Shown here piece by piece: positions 15,999-23,406 of a DNA stretch of 64,000 nucleotides. The notes beneath the pieces were generated by a model, which ran no database searches, had not been told where the DNA came from, and saw nothing but the letters and a program-made list of their open reading frames with translations. Both the position numbers and the translations under genes were made by a program. This stretch comes from Acidimicrobiia bacterium (GTDB lineage Bacteria; Actinomycetota; Acidimicrobiia; Spongiisociales; UBA4744), in NCBI GenBank assembly GCA_029863625.1, contig JAOTUY010000001.1, forward strand, positions 18,046-82,045, given 5' to 3'. Position 1 is the first letter of the stretch, and every line of letters starts with the position of its first letter.

Positions 15999-16574
15999 AT
16001 GCCGAACTGGACAAAACTCGCTGCGGGCTGGGCGCTGGCCGCCACGATTGCCCTCGCTTTCTCCTGGGGGGCCGTTGCTCAGGTGCGAAACAGGGTCATC
16101 GAGCCCACCGTTGAGATCCCGACCGCTGCGGCCTCCGCTTCCACTCCGGCTCCCCCCGGTCAAACAACCACATCCGCTCCGTCCGTCATCAGACTCGAGC
16201 CAGAGGTGATCGATTCGGCGAACTCGACCATTCCGCTGCCAGTTACCTCCATCACTACAACGGCTCAACCACCCGGGACCACGTCAACGACTACCCCACA
16301 AGCGCCGCCAACGGCGACCATCACGACAGCCGCGCCACAGACGCAAACGTCTAGCTACACGCTGGTCGGAGGTGTCGTCACTATCAGCTACTCACCGGGC
16401 GTGATCACTTTCGTGTCTGCAATCCCTCAGCCTGGCTTCAGCACCGACCGCACCGCGACGGGCCCCGACGAAGTTCGAATCCGGTTCGAAAGCGAGAGCC
16501 ATACCTCTGATTTCCACGCCGAGTGGAAAGAAGGCGAGCTCAAGATCACCAAGAACGAGACCGGTCAAGGCTGA
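15999..16574 (+). CDS. Secreted/anchored protein with one copy of the uncharacterised module
   Basis: A 191-residue protein starting MPNWTKLAAGWALAATIALAFSW, an N-terminal signal or anchor helix, followed by about 90 residues of Pro/Thr/Ser-rich linker. A C-terminal module (SYTLVGGVVTISYSPGVITF, then DEVRIRFESESHTSDFHAEW and ELKITKNE) matches in strand pattern the two modules of the protein at 13060-13788. It is divergent from the response-regulator gene across the TTAGG palindrome. The two-component system is therefore bracketed by two proteins sharing this module. No function is known. Confidence 0.72.
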   Translation: MPNWTKLAAGWALAATIALAFSWGAVAQVRNRVIEPTVEIPTAAASASTPAPPGQTTTSAPSVIRLEPEVIDSANSTIPLPVTSITTTAQPPGTTSTTTPQAPPTATITTAAPQTQTSSYTLVGGVVTISYSPGVITFVSAIPQPGFSTDRTATGPDEVRIRFESESHTSDFHAEWKEGELKITKNETGQG

Positions 16575-16756
16575 TCTCAGCCCTCATTGCGGGCCAATGA
16601 TGAACGAGCAATGCCTCCCAAGATTCCCGCCGCCCGAACCGTCCGCAGAGAATCCGGAAGCGGCCGGAAGAGCTTGAGAACTGACGAAAACCCATCAGCA
16701 AGCAAAAGGCCATGTTAGAGGCCATTGCCGGGCGTTTACCCAGCCAGGCGGATTGG

Positions 16757-16811
16757 CTGTTCATGCCTGATTACGGACGAGGCCCCCGGTTCAGGTCCGG
16801 GTGGGTCCCCT
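16757..16811 (+). repeat. tRNA-Ile-like 3' half (copy B, degenerate)
   Basis: It aligns with copy A (11805-11858) at about 40 of 52 positions. The T-arm is intact with a compensatory change (CCCGG TTCAGGT CCGGG against CCTGG/CCAGG in copy A), but the anticodon stem no longer pairs and the loop is CTGATTA. No 5' half is present. With copy A it brackets 4.9 kb of accessory genes. Confidence 0.5.
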
Positions 16812-16854
16812 GCCGGTCGCGGGGCAGTTTCGTGATCCATTCACCGAAGCAACA

Positions 16855-17592
16855 TCACTCCGCCAGCAGCCCGGCAGCCTCTTCCATCGTGAAGCGGCCC
16901 TCCGTTACTTCACGACCGACGACCACACCTCCCAGGCGTTTGCCATCGGAGTCGAGCTCGGTCAAACCCCTGAGGTCGGCGAGGTTCCGCACACCGCCGG
17001 CCGCGATGACGGGCTCGTCCACGTAGGACATCGCCTCGCGCAGAATCCAGAAGTTGGGTGGCTCCGCCAGCGCATCGCGATTGGCTTCGGCGACCATGAA
17101 CCCGGCTGCACCGGCCGAAGACAGTTCAATGATCACTTCTTCCAGATGGCGGCCACTGTGCGCCGTCCAGCCCCGCACAACCAACTCCTCATCCGGCTTG
17201 ACGTCCATGGTGATCATGACCTGATCAGGAAAGTCGCGGCAAATCTCCCAGGTTGCCACTTGGTCCTCGATGGCCGTGGTTCCCATAGCGATCCGCCAGG
17301 CTCCAGCTTCCAATCTGCGCTCCACCTCGGAGCGTGAACGCACTCCTCCGGCCACCAGCACCGGAAGACTTACCTCGGCCACGATCTGATCGATCAACGG
17401 CCGGTTCGAGTAATCCCCATAGGCGGCGGCATTCAGATCGACAACCAGGAGGTGGTCGGCGCCTTTCGCCTCCCAGCCCTGGGCGCGAGCGACCGGATCG
17501 GCATCGAGCGCTATGGCAGCTTCGTGGACGTCGCCATGCGGAAGTCGGACGGCGCGACCGTCGAGAATATTGACGCGTGCATAGAGATCCAT
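16855..17592 (-). CDS. HisA-like TIM-barrel protein with a substituted catalytic residue
   Basis: A 245-residue half-barrel-repeat TIM protein of the HisA/HisF superfamily, closest in motif pattern to HisA (ProFAR isomerase) or PriA. It has DGRAVRLPHGDV, DHLLVVDLNAA, VLVAGGVRS, ITMDVKP with VVRGW, and VIAAGGVRNLADL. The first catalytic Asp of HisA (normally in P-A-x-D-L) is Asn here: RVNILDG, codon AAT. The second Asp (TMDV) is kept. It is not near other his genes. It could be a divergent HisA, a PriA-like enzyme, or a paralogue with another role. The ATG has TAGCCT exactly six bases upstream, indicating a leaderless mRNA. Confidence 0.75.
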   Translation of the reverse strand: MDLYARVNILDGRAVRLPHGDVHEAAIALDADPVARAQGWEAKGADHLLVVDLNAAAYGDYSNRPLIDQIVAEVSLPVLVAGGVRSRSEVERRLEAGAWRIAMGTTAIEDQVATWEICRDFPDQVMITMDVKPDEELVVRGWTAHSGRHLEEVIIELSSAGAAGFMVAEANRDALAEPPNFWILREAMSYVDEPVIAAGGVRNLADLRGLTELDSDGKRLGGVVVGREVTEGRFTMEEAAGLLAE

Positions 17593-17674
17593 GACGCCAG
17601 GCTAGACGCCGAACAGGCTCCCGGGTGGTGAGTCTCACAATCATGTTCTTGGTAGTGCCGAACTCTTGGCCTCA

Positions 17675-18574
17675 TCAAGCCTCGGGTTTGGAGAATCTGA
17701 TGGGATCCTGGAGAACAGTCCGGATCGTCGGGTAGGCGAGCTCGATGGTCGGATCCGCGGCAATCGCATCGAGGAGGCGCTTCCATACGTCCTGGTCGGT
17801 CGCCCGGCGCTGTCGGGCCGACACAAGTACCCGCCCGGTGAGAAGCACCCCACTCTCTTGGACACTTACATAGACCATCGGGGTGAGGTGGGTGTACTTG
17901 ATCCGATACTCCCGGGCGGTGGCTTTGATGCGTTCAGCCGCTTTGCCGGTGATGCCGGGGGCGACCTCCTGCAGAACCGCGGCAAAGACTGATTCGGCTC
18001 GCTTCCAGTCTGATTCGAAAGTGATCAGAAGCGGTATCTCATGCCAGATGAAACTGAATCCCTCCGTGTAATTGGCAACCGGCAACGTGAACACCAACCC
18101 GTTGGGTATGTGAATGATCCGTCCGGTTGACTGATCGGCATGCACCCAGTTGCCGATCTCCAGAATGCTGAAGCGGAAGACCCGAACATCGATCACATCG
18201 CCGGCGTGGTCGCCGATCTCAATTCGGTCGCCGGTCCGAAAAGGACGACGGGTGAGGATATAGGCCCATCCGGCCAGGTTCTTCAGTACGTCGGACAGGG
18301 CAATGGCCACACCGGCCGACAGCAAGCCGAGGAACGTGGCAAAGTTCTCGAACTGGATCAGCCAGATCCGCAGCAGCAAGAAGAGAACCAGCAGGGTGGC
18401 CGTATATGTGGCGATCTTGCGGGCCCGGTACCAGACCTCAGGATCCTCGATCCGGCGGTGGATGATGCGCAGTACCACCCAGCGCACCAAGACGACGACG
18501 AGAAGCACCACCGCGGATTGAACCGCCTTCAACTGACCGGTCGAGAGACCCAGGGTCTCCGCAAGCGCTTCCAA
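17675..18574 (-). CDS. Small-conductance mechanosensitive channel (MscS family)
   Basis: About 299 residues. Two or three helices are followed by the pore helix region (FATFLGLLSAGVAIALSDVL then KNLAGWAYILTRRPFRTGD) and the MscS beta domain (DRIEIGDHAGDVIDVRVF, HIPNGLVF), which are characteristic. It would release solutes on osmotic downshock. A TTG start at 18574 is preferred: GGAGGACGCA precedes it and it clears the upstream ATPase stop by 22 bases; the frame extends upstream but into that gene. It is the last gene in line with the btuFCD operon and may be co-transcribed. Confidence 0.86.
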   Translation of the reverse strand: MEALAETLGLSTGQLKAVQSAVVLLVVVLVRWVVLRIIHRRIEDPEVWYRARKIATYTATLLVLFLLLRIWLIQFENFATFLGLLSAGVAIALSDVLKNLAGWAYILTRRPFRTGDRIEIGDHAGDVIDVRVFRFSILEIGNWVHADQSTGRIIHIPNGLVFTLPVANYTEGFSFIWHEIPLLITFESDWKRAESVFAAVLQEVAPGITGKAAERIKATAREYRIKYTHLTPMVYVSVQESGVLLTGRVLVSARQRRATDQDVWKRLLDAIAADPTIELAYPTIRTVLQDPIRFSKPEA

Positions 18575-18596
18575 TGCGTCCTCCAGACCTATCAGG

Positions 18597-19400
18597 TTAG
18601 GGCTTATGACCTTTCGGGACCGAATGCGTGCTTCGCTGAGGAGCAACCACGACGCTTCCGTCCGGACTCCTCAGGATTGTCACCTGAGCGCTGTAGTGCT
18701 CACGCAGAAGGGCGGAGGTGAGCACAGTTTCCGCCGCGCCTGCGGCGGCGGTACGCCCGTCGACCAGCAGCACCAGGCGATCTGCGTACTGAGCAGCCAG
18801 GGTCAGGTCGTGCATGGCCGCCAGGACCGCAATCGACCGGGTCTCGCGTAGTCGGTCAACTAACTCGAGTACCTGCTGTTGGTGGCCGACGTCCAGAGCT
18901 GTGGTCGGCTCGTCGAGTAGCAGTACCGGCGCCTCCTGGGCGAGGGCGCGGGCCAACACGACCCGCTGAAGCTCGCCACCGCTGAGCGATTGCAGGACCC
19001 GATCCGCCATGGATCCGAGGTCTAGCTCGGCAAGCACCCGTCGGGCGACCCGCAGATCACCACCGGATTCCGTCCCCCAGGCGGGAATATACGGAGTGCG
19101 ACCCAGGAGGACGTAGTCCAGCACCGTCATACCGTCTGGTATCACAGGGTTCTGCGGGACCATCGCCACCAGTCGTGATCGGCGCCTGGTGGCCACACCC
19201 GCCGCCGAGTTGCCGGTGACCCGTACATCTCCCGTGGCCGGCAAAGTTCCGGCCACCGCCCGCAGCAACGTCGACTTCCCGGACCCGTTCGGTCCGATGA
19301 CTACCACCCATTCGCGCTCCGCGACATCAAGATCGACACCGTGCAGCACTTCATTATCGCCATATCCGGCACGCAACCCCCGGCACTCGAGACGCGCCAT
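18597..19400 (-). CDS. btuD: Cobalamin ABC transporter ATP-binding protein
   Basis: A 267-residue ABC ATPase starting MARLECRGLRAGYGDNEVLH, with Walker A GPNGSGKST, Q-loop MVPQNPV, signature LSGGELQR and Walker B VLLLDEPT. The Fe-siderophore/cobalamin importer class is indicated by its FecCD-type partner permease, and the B12 riboswitch upstream specifies cobalamin or a corrinoid. The start overlaps the permease stop as ATGA. A longer open frame extends upstream but is only a shadow of the permease gene. Confidence 0.9.
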   Translation of the reverse strand: MARLECRGLRAGYGDNEVLHGVDLDVAEREWVVVIGPNGSGKSTLLRAVAGTLPATGDVRVTGNSAAGVATRRRSRLVAMVPQNPVIPDGMTVLDYVLLGRTPYIPAWGTESGGDLRVARRVLAELDLGSMADRVLQSLSGGELQRVVLARALAQEAPVLLLDEPTTALDVGHQQQVLELVDRLRETRSIAVLAAMHDLTLAAQYADRLVLLVDGRTAAAGAAETVLTSALLREHYSAQVTILRSPDGSVVVAPQRSTHSVPKGHKP

Positions 19401-20431
19401 CAGGCAGCCTCCCGGCGTCGCAGGATCATGGCAAAGAACGGGGCACCCACGAAGGCCGTCACCACGCCGATTGGCAACTCGCCGGGAGAGATCAGGGTGC
19501 GAGCCAGAAGATCTGCGGCCAGCAAGAAGGCTGCCCCGATGACCATCGAGAGCGGCAGGATCACCCGATAGCTCACGCCGGCCACCATTCGAACGGCGTG
19601 TGGCACCACGATCCCCACGAACCCGATCAATCCGGTCACGGAGACGACTGCCGCGGACCCGAGGGTGGCTGCAGCAATGATCACCAGTCGGGCCCGGGCG
19701 GGTTGTACTCCCAAAGTGGCCGCCTCTTCTTCGCCGACCGAAAGAACGTCGAGGACCCGGCGATAGGCCATGAGCACTACCAGAGCCACCACGACGTACG
19801 GAAGCACCGTGCCTACTTGCGACCACGTGGCGGCGCTCAGGCGCCCCAGCAGCCACGCGAATACCTCTCTGATCCGGTCTGACAACTGCTGTTGGATAAA
19901 GGTCTGGATGGCTGTGAGAAAGGACCCAACGGCGACACCTGACAGGATCAGCGTCGCCGCGGTTCTTCTGCCACCGGCCGCCCGGGCAAAATAGTAGGTA
20001 GCGCCCACCGCCAGAACGGCACCGGCAAAGGCGGCTGGGGGCAGGGCACCGGCCCCGGCACCGAAAGCTAGAGCTGCGGTGGCACCCAAACCGGCTCCGG
20101 CCGCCACCCCGAGCAGGTAAGGATCGGCGAGTGGGTTGCGGAACACTCCCTGGTAGGCACCCCCGGCGGTCGCCAGCATGGCCCCGACGAGGCTCCCCAG
20201 CACCACGCGCGGGGCTCGCAGTTGCCATACAATGGCGGCCTCCTGGTCGCTCAGACCCGAATCGATGTTCACCGGAAGGATCCGATCGGCTATTTCTAAT
20301 AGGGCCGCGCCGGCTCCGATTCGCACCGGGCCAAGAGTGACACCCAGGACCGCAATCACCAGAAGGGATGTGCCACCGATGAAGTACGCGCGCCTCCTCC
20401 GACTCGAGGGGACGGCGGCCGGGGTCGCCAC
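19400..20431 (-). CDS. btuC: Cobalamin ABC transporter permease (FecCD/BtuC family)
   Basis: A 343-residue permease with about ten helices. Family landmarks include RAPRVVLGSLVGAMLATAGG, YQGVFRNPLADPYLLGV, VTGLIGFVGIVVPHAVRM and ELPIGVVTAFVGAPFF. The GTG start at 20431 shares one base with the TAG stop of the binding-protein gene (TAGTG), so the operon is tightly coupled. It forms the membrane channel of the B12 importer. Confidence 0.92.
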   Translation of the reverse strand: MATPAAVPSSRRRRAYFIGGTSLLVIAVLGVTLGPVRIGAGAALLEIADRILPVNIDSGLSDQEAAIVWQLRAPRVVLGSLVGAMLATAGGAYQGVFRNPLADPYLLGVAAGAGLGATAALAFGAGAGALPPAAFAGAVLAVGATYYFARAAGGRRTAATLILSGVAVGSFLTAIQTFIQQQLSDRIREVFAWLLGRLSAATWSQVGTVLPYVVVALVVLMAYRRVLDVLSVGEEEAATLGVQPARARLVIIAAATLGSAAVVSVTGLIGFVGIVVPHAVRMVAGVSYRVILPLSMVIGAAFLLAADLLARTLISPGELPIGVVTAFVGAPFFAMILRRREAA

Positions 20432-21300
20432 TACGAGGCCGCCTCGATGGCCGCCACGATGTCCTCGACTAGATCGACGGTTCGGGGGCCCCACCGTCCG
20501 GCCACATCGCCGTCCAATTCGAATACGGCACCATTCTGAACCGCGCTGAGGGAGCCCCATCCGGGGCGAGCGCCGACCGACTCGAAGCTCTCACCGAAGC
20601 CCGCATCACCGAGAAGAATGAGGTCCGGATCTCGAGAGAACAAGTACTCCTCAGCTATCTGGACATACCCGGATGCGAATTCATCGGGAACGGCATCAGC
20701 GATGTTCGACAAGCCGAGGCGGCGATAGATGTCCCCGAGGAAGGTCGATGAATTGGCGGAGAACAGCGTGTTATCAATCTCGTGGAACACTGTGAGCCCC
20801 TCAGCCGTGGTCGAACCAATCAGCGCGTCGATCCTGGTCTGCATGGAGGAGATGAGGTTGGCGGCCTCCGCCTCCCGACCGGTTACGTCGCCCAGAATCT
20901 CGATTTGCTCATAGGCGTCCTCCAGGTTCGCGGCGGGAGCTAGGAGAAGAACCGGGATCCCGACCGCCTGGAGCGCATCTAATTCCCCCTGGGAATTGAA
21001 CCCGGTGACGACGAGGTCGGGTTCAACTGCGGCGATCTCCTCAACATTGAAGTTGAAGGCGTCCACTTTCGTCGTCGCCTCGGCCTCTATGGGGTAATTG
21101 GACGTGAGGTCGGTCGCAACGACGAACGAGGCGGCGTCGATGGCATACAGAATCTCGGTATGGGTCGCCGAGAGGGACACAATTCGCTCCGGCCGCTCGT
21201 CGAGAGTCAATTGGCCGGCATCGCTATCGACCGTGATGGGTGACGCACAAGCAGCAACCAGCAAACCCAGGGCCAGGAAACAAACTGTCGGGCGTCTCAC
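20431..21300 (-). CDS. btuF: Cobalamin ABC transporter substrate-binding lipoprotein
   Basis: A 289-residue BtuF/FhuD-type binding protein with lipobox LLVAAC and the periplasmic-binding-protein type III fold (RPERIVSLSATHTEILYAI, AAVEPDLVVTGFNS, a long helix, DPDLILLGDAG). The start is the GTG at 21300 with GGAGGACTG upstream. That ribosome site is the 3' arm of a 7-bp hairpin (21303-21324), which makes riboswitch control of translation likely. Confidence 0.9.
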   Translation of the reverse strand: MRRPTVCFLALGLLVAACASPITVDSDAGQLTLDERPERIVSLSATHTEILYAIDAASFVVATDLTSNYPIEAEATTKVDAFNFNVEEIAAVEPDLVVTGFNSQGELDALQAVGIPVLLLAPAANLEDAYEQIEILGDVTGREAEAANLISSMQTRIDALIGSTTAEGLTVFHEIDNTLFSANSSTFLGDIYRRLGLSNIADAVPDEFASGYVQIAEEYLFSRDPDLILLGDAGFGESFESVGARPGWGSLSAVQNGAVFELDGDVAGRWGPRTVDLVEDIVAAIEAAS

Positions 21301-21302
21301 CA

Positions 21303-21324
21303 GTCCTCCAATCCTTCGGAGGAC
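21303..21324 (-). promoter_or_regulatory. Shine-Dalgarno-sequestering hairpin of the btuF leader
   Basis: On the minus strand GTCCTCC, eight bases and GGAGGAC form a perfect 7-bp stem. The 3' arm contains the GGAGGA ribosome site two bases before the GTG. This is a plausible expression platform for the riboswitch just upstream. Confidence 0.75.
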
Positions 21325-21380
21325 GCTGCGTCCGACGTGGTCGCACGTGCGCCCTTCCTGCGAGAGCACTTTCGTGACCA

Positions 21381-21500
21381 TGAAGGCAGGCGACCTGGCT
21401 CATCCCTCCACAGAGGGCATCACAGTTGCGGGACAGCGCCGGATTGAAACCGGACTTCGCTCTTAGCCACTGATGGGACCTTCACGGTGTCCGGCTCAAC
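21381..21500 (-). ncRNA. Cobalamin riboswitch
   Basis: The minus strand holds the conserved core GCTGTCCCGCAACTGTGA (21420-21437) followed by the B12 box GAGCCAGGTCGCCTGCC (21385-21401), preceded by an ATCAGTGGCTAAGAGCGAAG-type junction region. A further hairpin (GTCCGG with CCGGAC, 21489-21505) lies at the 5' side. It is upstream of btuFCD, which defines those genes as a corrinoid importer. Exact ends are approximate. Confidence 0.92.
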
Positions 21501-21560
21501 CGGACAATCGCAACAATAGCCGCCTGTTTGCCGGCAGGAGAATCTCCCTACACTGGGCCG

Positions 21561-21683
21561 ATGATCCGCAGACCCATCCTCGTAGTGGCCGCTTTGGCCG
21601 CGGCAGTTCTGGCAGTTAGAAAGCGGCCGATCAGGCCTCCCCAGGGATCTGGTGCCTGGGAACCGGTCGAACTCAAGCGGTGA
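21561..21683 (+). CDS. Small single-span membrane protein (40 aa), hypothetical
   Basis: MIRRPILVVAALAAAVLAVR is one basic-flanked transmembrane helix, followed by a 20-residue basic/Pro-rich tail ending WEPVELKR. TACACT lies exactly six bases before the ATG, a leaderless-promoter arrangement seen at other genes here. It ends 10 bases before the Rossmann-protein gene and is probably co-transcribed. No family is recognised; the evidence is the promoter, the helix and the spacing. Confidence 0.5.
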   Translation: MIRRPILVVAALAAAVLAVRKRPIRPPQGSGAWEPVELKR

Positions 21684-21693
21684 CCAACCGACC

Positions 21694-22452
21694 ATGAAGA
21701 TCGCCCTAGAAGCCACCGGGAAGATAGGGTCGAGGGCGGCCCGGGTACTCCTGGCCGAACGGTCCGTCGAAGCCATCGGCCTGATTGGGCGGCGCTCCAC
21801 GTCGGGTGACCCCCGGGTCAGCACCATCACCGACCTCGCCGGCTGGGATGTTGTCGCCAGCGACGATATCGAACACATCAAACGGCGCTATCGACAGGCT
21901 TCGGACCATGGCATTCCCTTGGTGGTACCAACCAACCAGGCGGTTGTTACTCCCAACCCGGACATACCGTTCGTCGTCGGTGCCAACCCCCGCTTCGGCC
22001 TGGCGGCCTCACTGGCGGCCCACGAATGCACCCGCCACGAAAGTCCCATGGAAGCTGTGGTCGCATGGACGGAACCCGGTCGTCCCCTCCGGCGGGGCCT
22101 GCCGCTGGTCTTTCCACAACCAATCGGGAACCTGTGGGCCGAGAGTGGCGACGACGTCTGGCCGCAAGCACCTCCCGGCACGCAGTTCCTGGCCGCACCG
22201 GTCGAAGGGCCATGGACCGGTCTGGCGGTCAGGGTGACCGCGGCAACGCCGGAGGGAGTCGAAGTACGCACGCTGGGAGTGGCAGACGACAGTTACTTCC
22301 TGGGGGGAATCGCCTTCGCGGCGGCGGTGCTGGCAGCCGGGACCGGCGCGTACCCGGTCGGTGTCAATTACCCGACCGCTGCTTTCGGTACGTATCTCGA
22401 AAGGGCGCTCAAAGCGGGTCTAGAAATCGCCACGTTCCATGAACTTCGGTAG
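21694..22452 (+). CDS. Uncharacterised protein with N-terminal NAD(P)-binding-like fold
   Basis: A 252-residue protein starting MKIALEATGKIGSRAARVLL, a variant of the GxxGxxG dinucleotide-binding turn. The middle resembles a dehydrogenase-like protein (GWDVVASDDIEH, PFVVGANPRFGLAAS), and the C-terminus (GVNYPTAAFGTYLERALKAG) may be helical. I do not recognise a named family; an oxidoreductase of the dihydrodipicolinate-reductase or saccharopine-dehydrogenase type is possible. No strong ribosome site. It is paired with the 40-residue membrane protein upstream and followed by a GC hairpin at 22451-22469. Confidence 0.6.
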   Translation: MKIALEATGKIGSRAARVLLAERSVEAIGLIGRRSTSGDPRVSTITDLAGWDVVASDDIEHIKRRYRQASDHGIPLVVPTNQAVVTPNPDIPFVVGANPRFGLAASLAAHECTRHESPMEAVVAWTEPGRPLRRGLPLVFPQPIGNLWAESGDDVWPQAPPGTQFLAAPVEGPWTGLAVRVTAATPEGVEVRTLGVADDSYFLGGIAFAAAVLAAGTGAYPVGVNYPTAAFGTYLERALKAGLEIATFHELR

Positions 22453-22469
22453 GCGAGCTCGGCTCGCCT
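22451..22469 (+). terminator. Hairpin at the stop codon of the Rossmann-type gene
   Basis: AGGCGAGC-TCG-GCTCGCCT makes an 8-bp stem starting within the stop codon. There is no U-tract. It is the first of five palindromes in the next 260 bases. Confidence 0.45.
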
Positions 22470-22817
22470 GTGCATGGTTCTCGGTAGGAGGCCCCCTGCC
22501 CCAGCGGGTTCGCCGCTGCGGTACTTCCCCCGGGCGGTGTTCTCTCGCGGTTTGGGCCGACGGGTCGGACGGCCTCACTCACCGAGGGGGGCTCGGTTCG
22601 AAGGAACCGAGCCGGAGGGGGCATCTAGCTGCAGGAAATGAGCCCGGGTGCCCCCTCAGTCCTCGTTTCGCTCGGACAGCTCCCCCGCTTCACAGCGGGG
22701 GAGCCCACGTTGGGAAACACGGCAGAATGTCGCCCGTATCGGCGCAACCCGACACCCGGCGGGGAACTATTTCGAGGAGAGCCACGAAGACCGAAGGGGG
22801 CGGCAGGCATCAGCGAG
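22453..22817. other. Palindrome-rich intergenic region
   Basis: No gene is supported. Strong hairpins occur at 22502-22518 (CAGCGG/CCGCTG), 22590-22613 (GGCTCGGTTC-GAAG-GAACCGAGCC region, 10-bp stem) and 22680-22703 (CTCCCCCGCT-TCAC-AGCGGGGGAG), plus the one at 22451-22469 and a GGGGGCA/TGCCCCC pair at about 22617-22656. These look like REP-type or terminator repeats on the 3' side of both flanking genes. tRNA-Ile and tRNA-Ala, often found after gyrA in actinobacteria, are not present here. Confidence 0.6.
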
Positions 22818-23351
22818 CTACGAGCTACGAACCTCGAATGAGGCTCCCACCGCTTTGTCGGTGAGGACCACTTCTTCGGTGGGCAGATCAACCTGGTCAA
22901 GCGGTAGAGACGAGCCAGGCGGAGGCGTGGTGGTCTGCCAGCTACGAGGGATACGGACACCGGCCTGAGAGCCCTGCGGAGCGTTGAGCGTCTCCTCCAG
23001 CACCACTATCTCGATACCACCGACTATGTCCGAGATGAGGTTGTACATCACGGCCGCCAGTGTCGTGAGTCCGGTCAACAGCACCGTCCACACGACGCCC
23101 AGGAAGACGGCTACTCGCAGATAGCGCTCACCATCGGCGAACAACTCAGCATCCGCCTCCAGCAGGGTGATCTTCTTGCCGAAGTCTTCGATGGCCTGGG
23201 GAATACCGGCGTTATTGACCACGGCCCACAGGATCACCATGCCGAGCACGATGGCCACGGCCATCACGGCATAGAAAACAATCGAGACCTTCAACACGGT
23301 CCACGGATCGAATTTTCTTATGACCCTGCGCACTCGTCGCACGGATGCCAT
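22818..23351 (-). CDS. DUF3566 domain transmembrane protein
   Basis: A 177-residue protein. A basic N-terminus (MASVRRVRRVIRKFDPWTVLK) is followed by two helices (VSIVFYAVMAVAIVLGMVILWAVV and VAVFLGVVWTVLLTGLTTLAAV) and the conserved MYNLISDIVGGIEIVVLEE, the DUF3566 hallmark. It is followed by a short disordered tail. The gene directly follows gyrA, as in most actinobacteria. GAGGAG precedes the ATG. Function unknown; the syntenic mycobacterial protein is CwsA/Rv0007-like in position. Confidence 0.85.
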   Translation of the reverse strand: MASVRRVRRVIRKFDPWTVLKVSIVFYAVMAVAIVLGMVILWAVVNNAGIPQAIEDFGKKITLLEADAELFADGERYLRVAVFLGVVWTVLLTGLTTLAAVMYNLISDIVGGIEIVVLEETLNAPQGSQAGVRIPRSWQTTTPPPGSSLPLDQVDLPTEEVVLTDKAVGASFEVRSS

Positions 23352-23406
23352 AACTTTCAACTCCTCGTGGGGCGAGTGTAACGCCCAACCTCGATAACCC
23401 AGGTGA

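Noticed and set aside
18597..20228. 543-codon reading for the B12 transporter ATPase
   Set aside because: The first 276 codons are the permease gene in another frame. The real start (MARLECRG, 19400) overlaps the permease stop.
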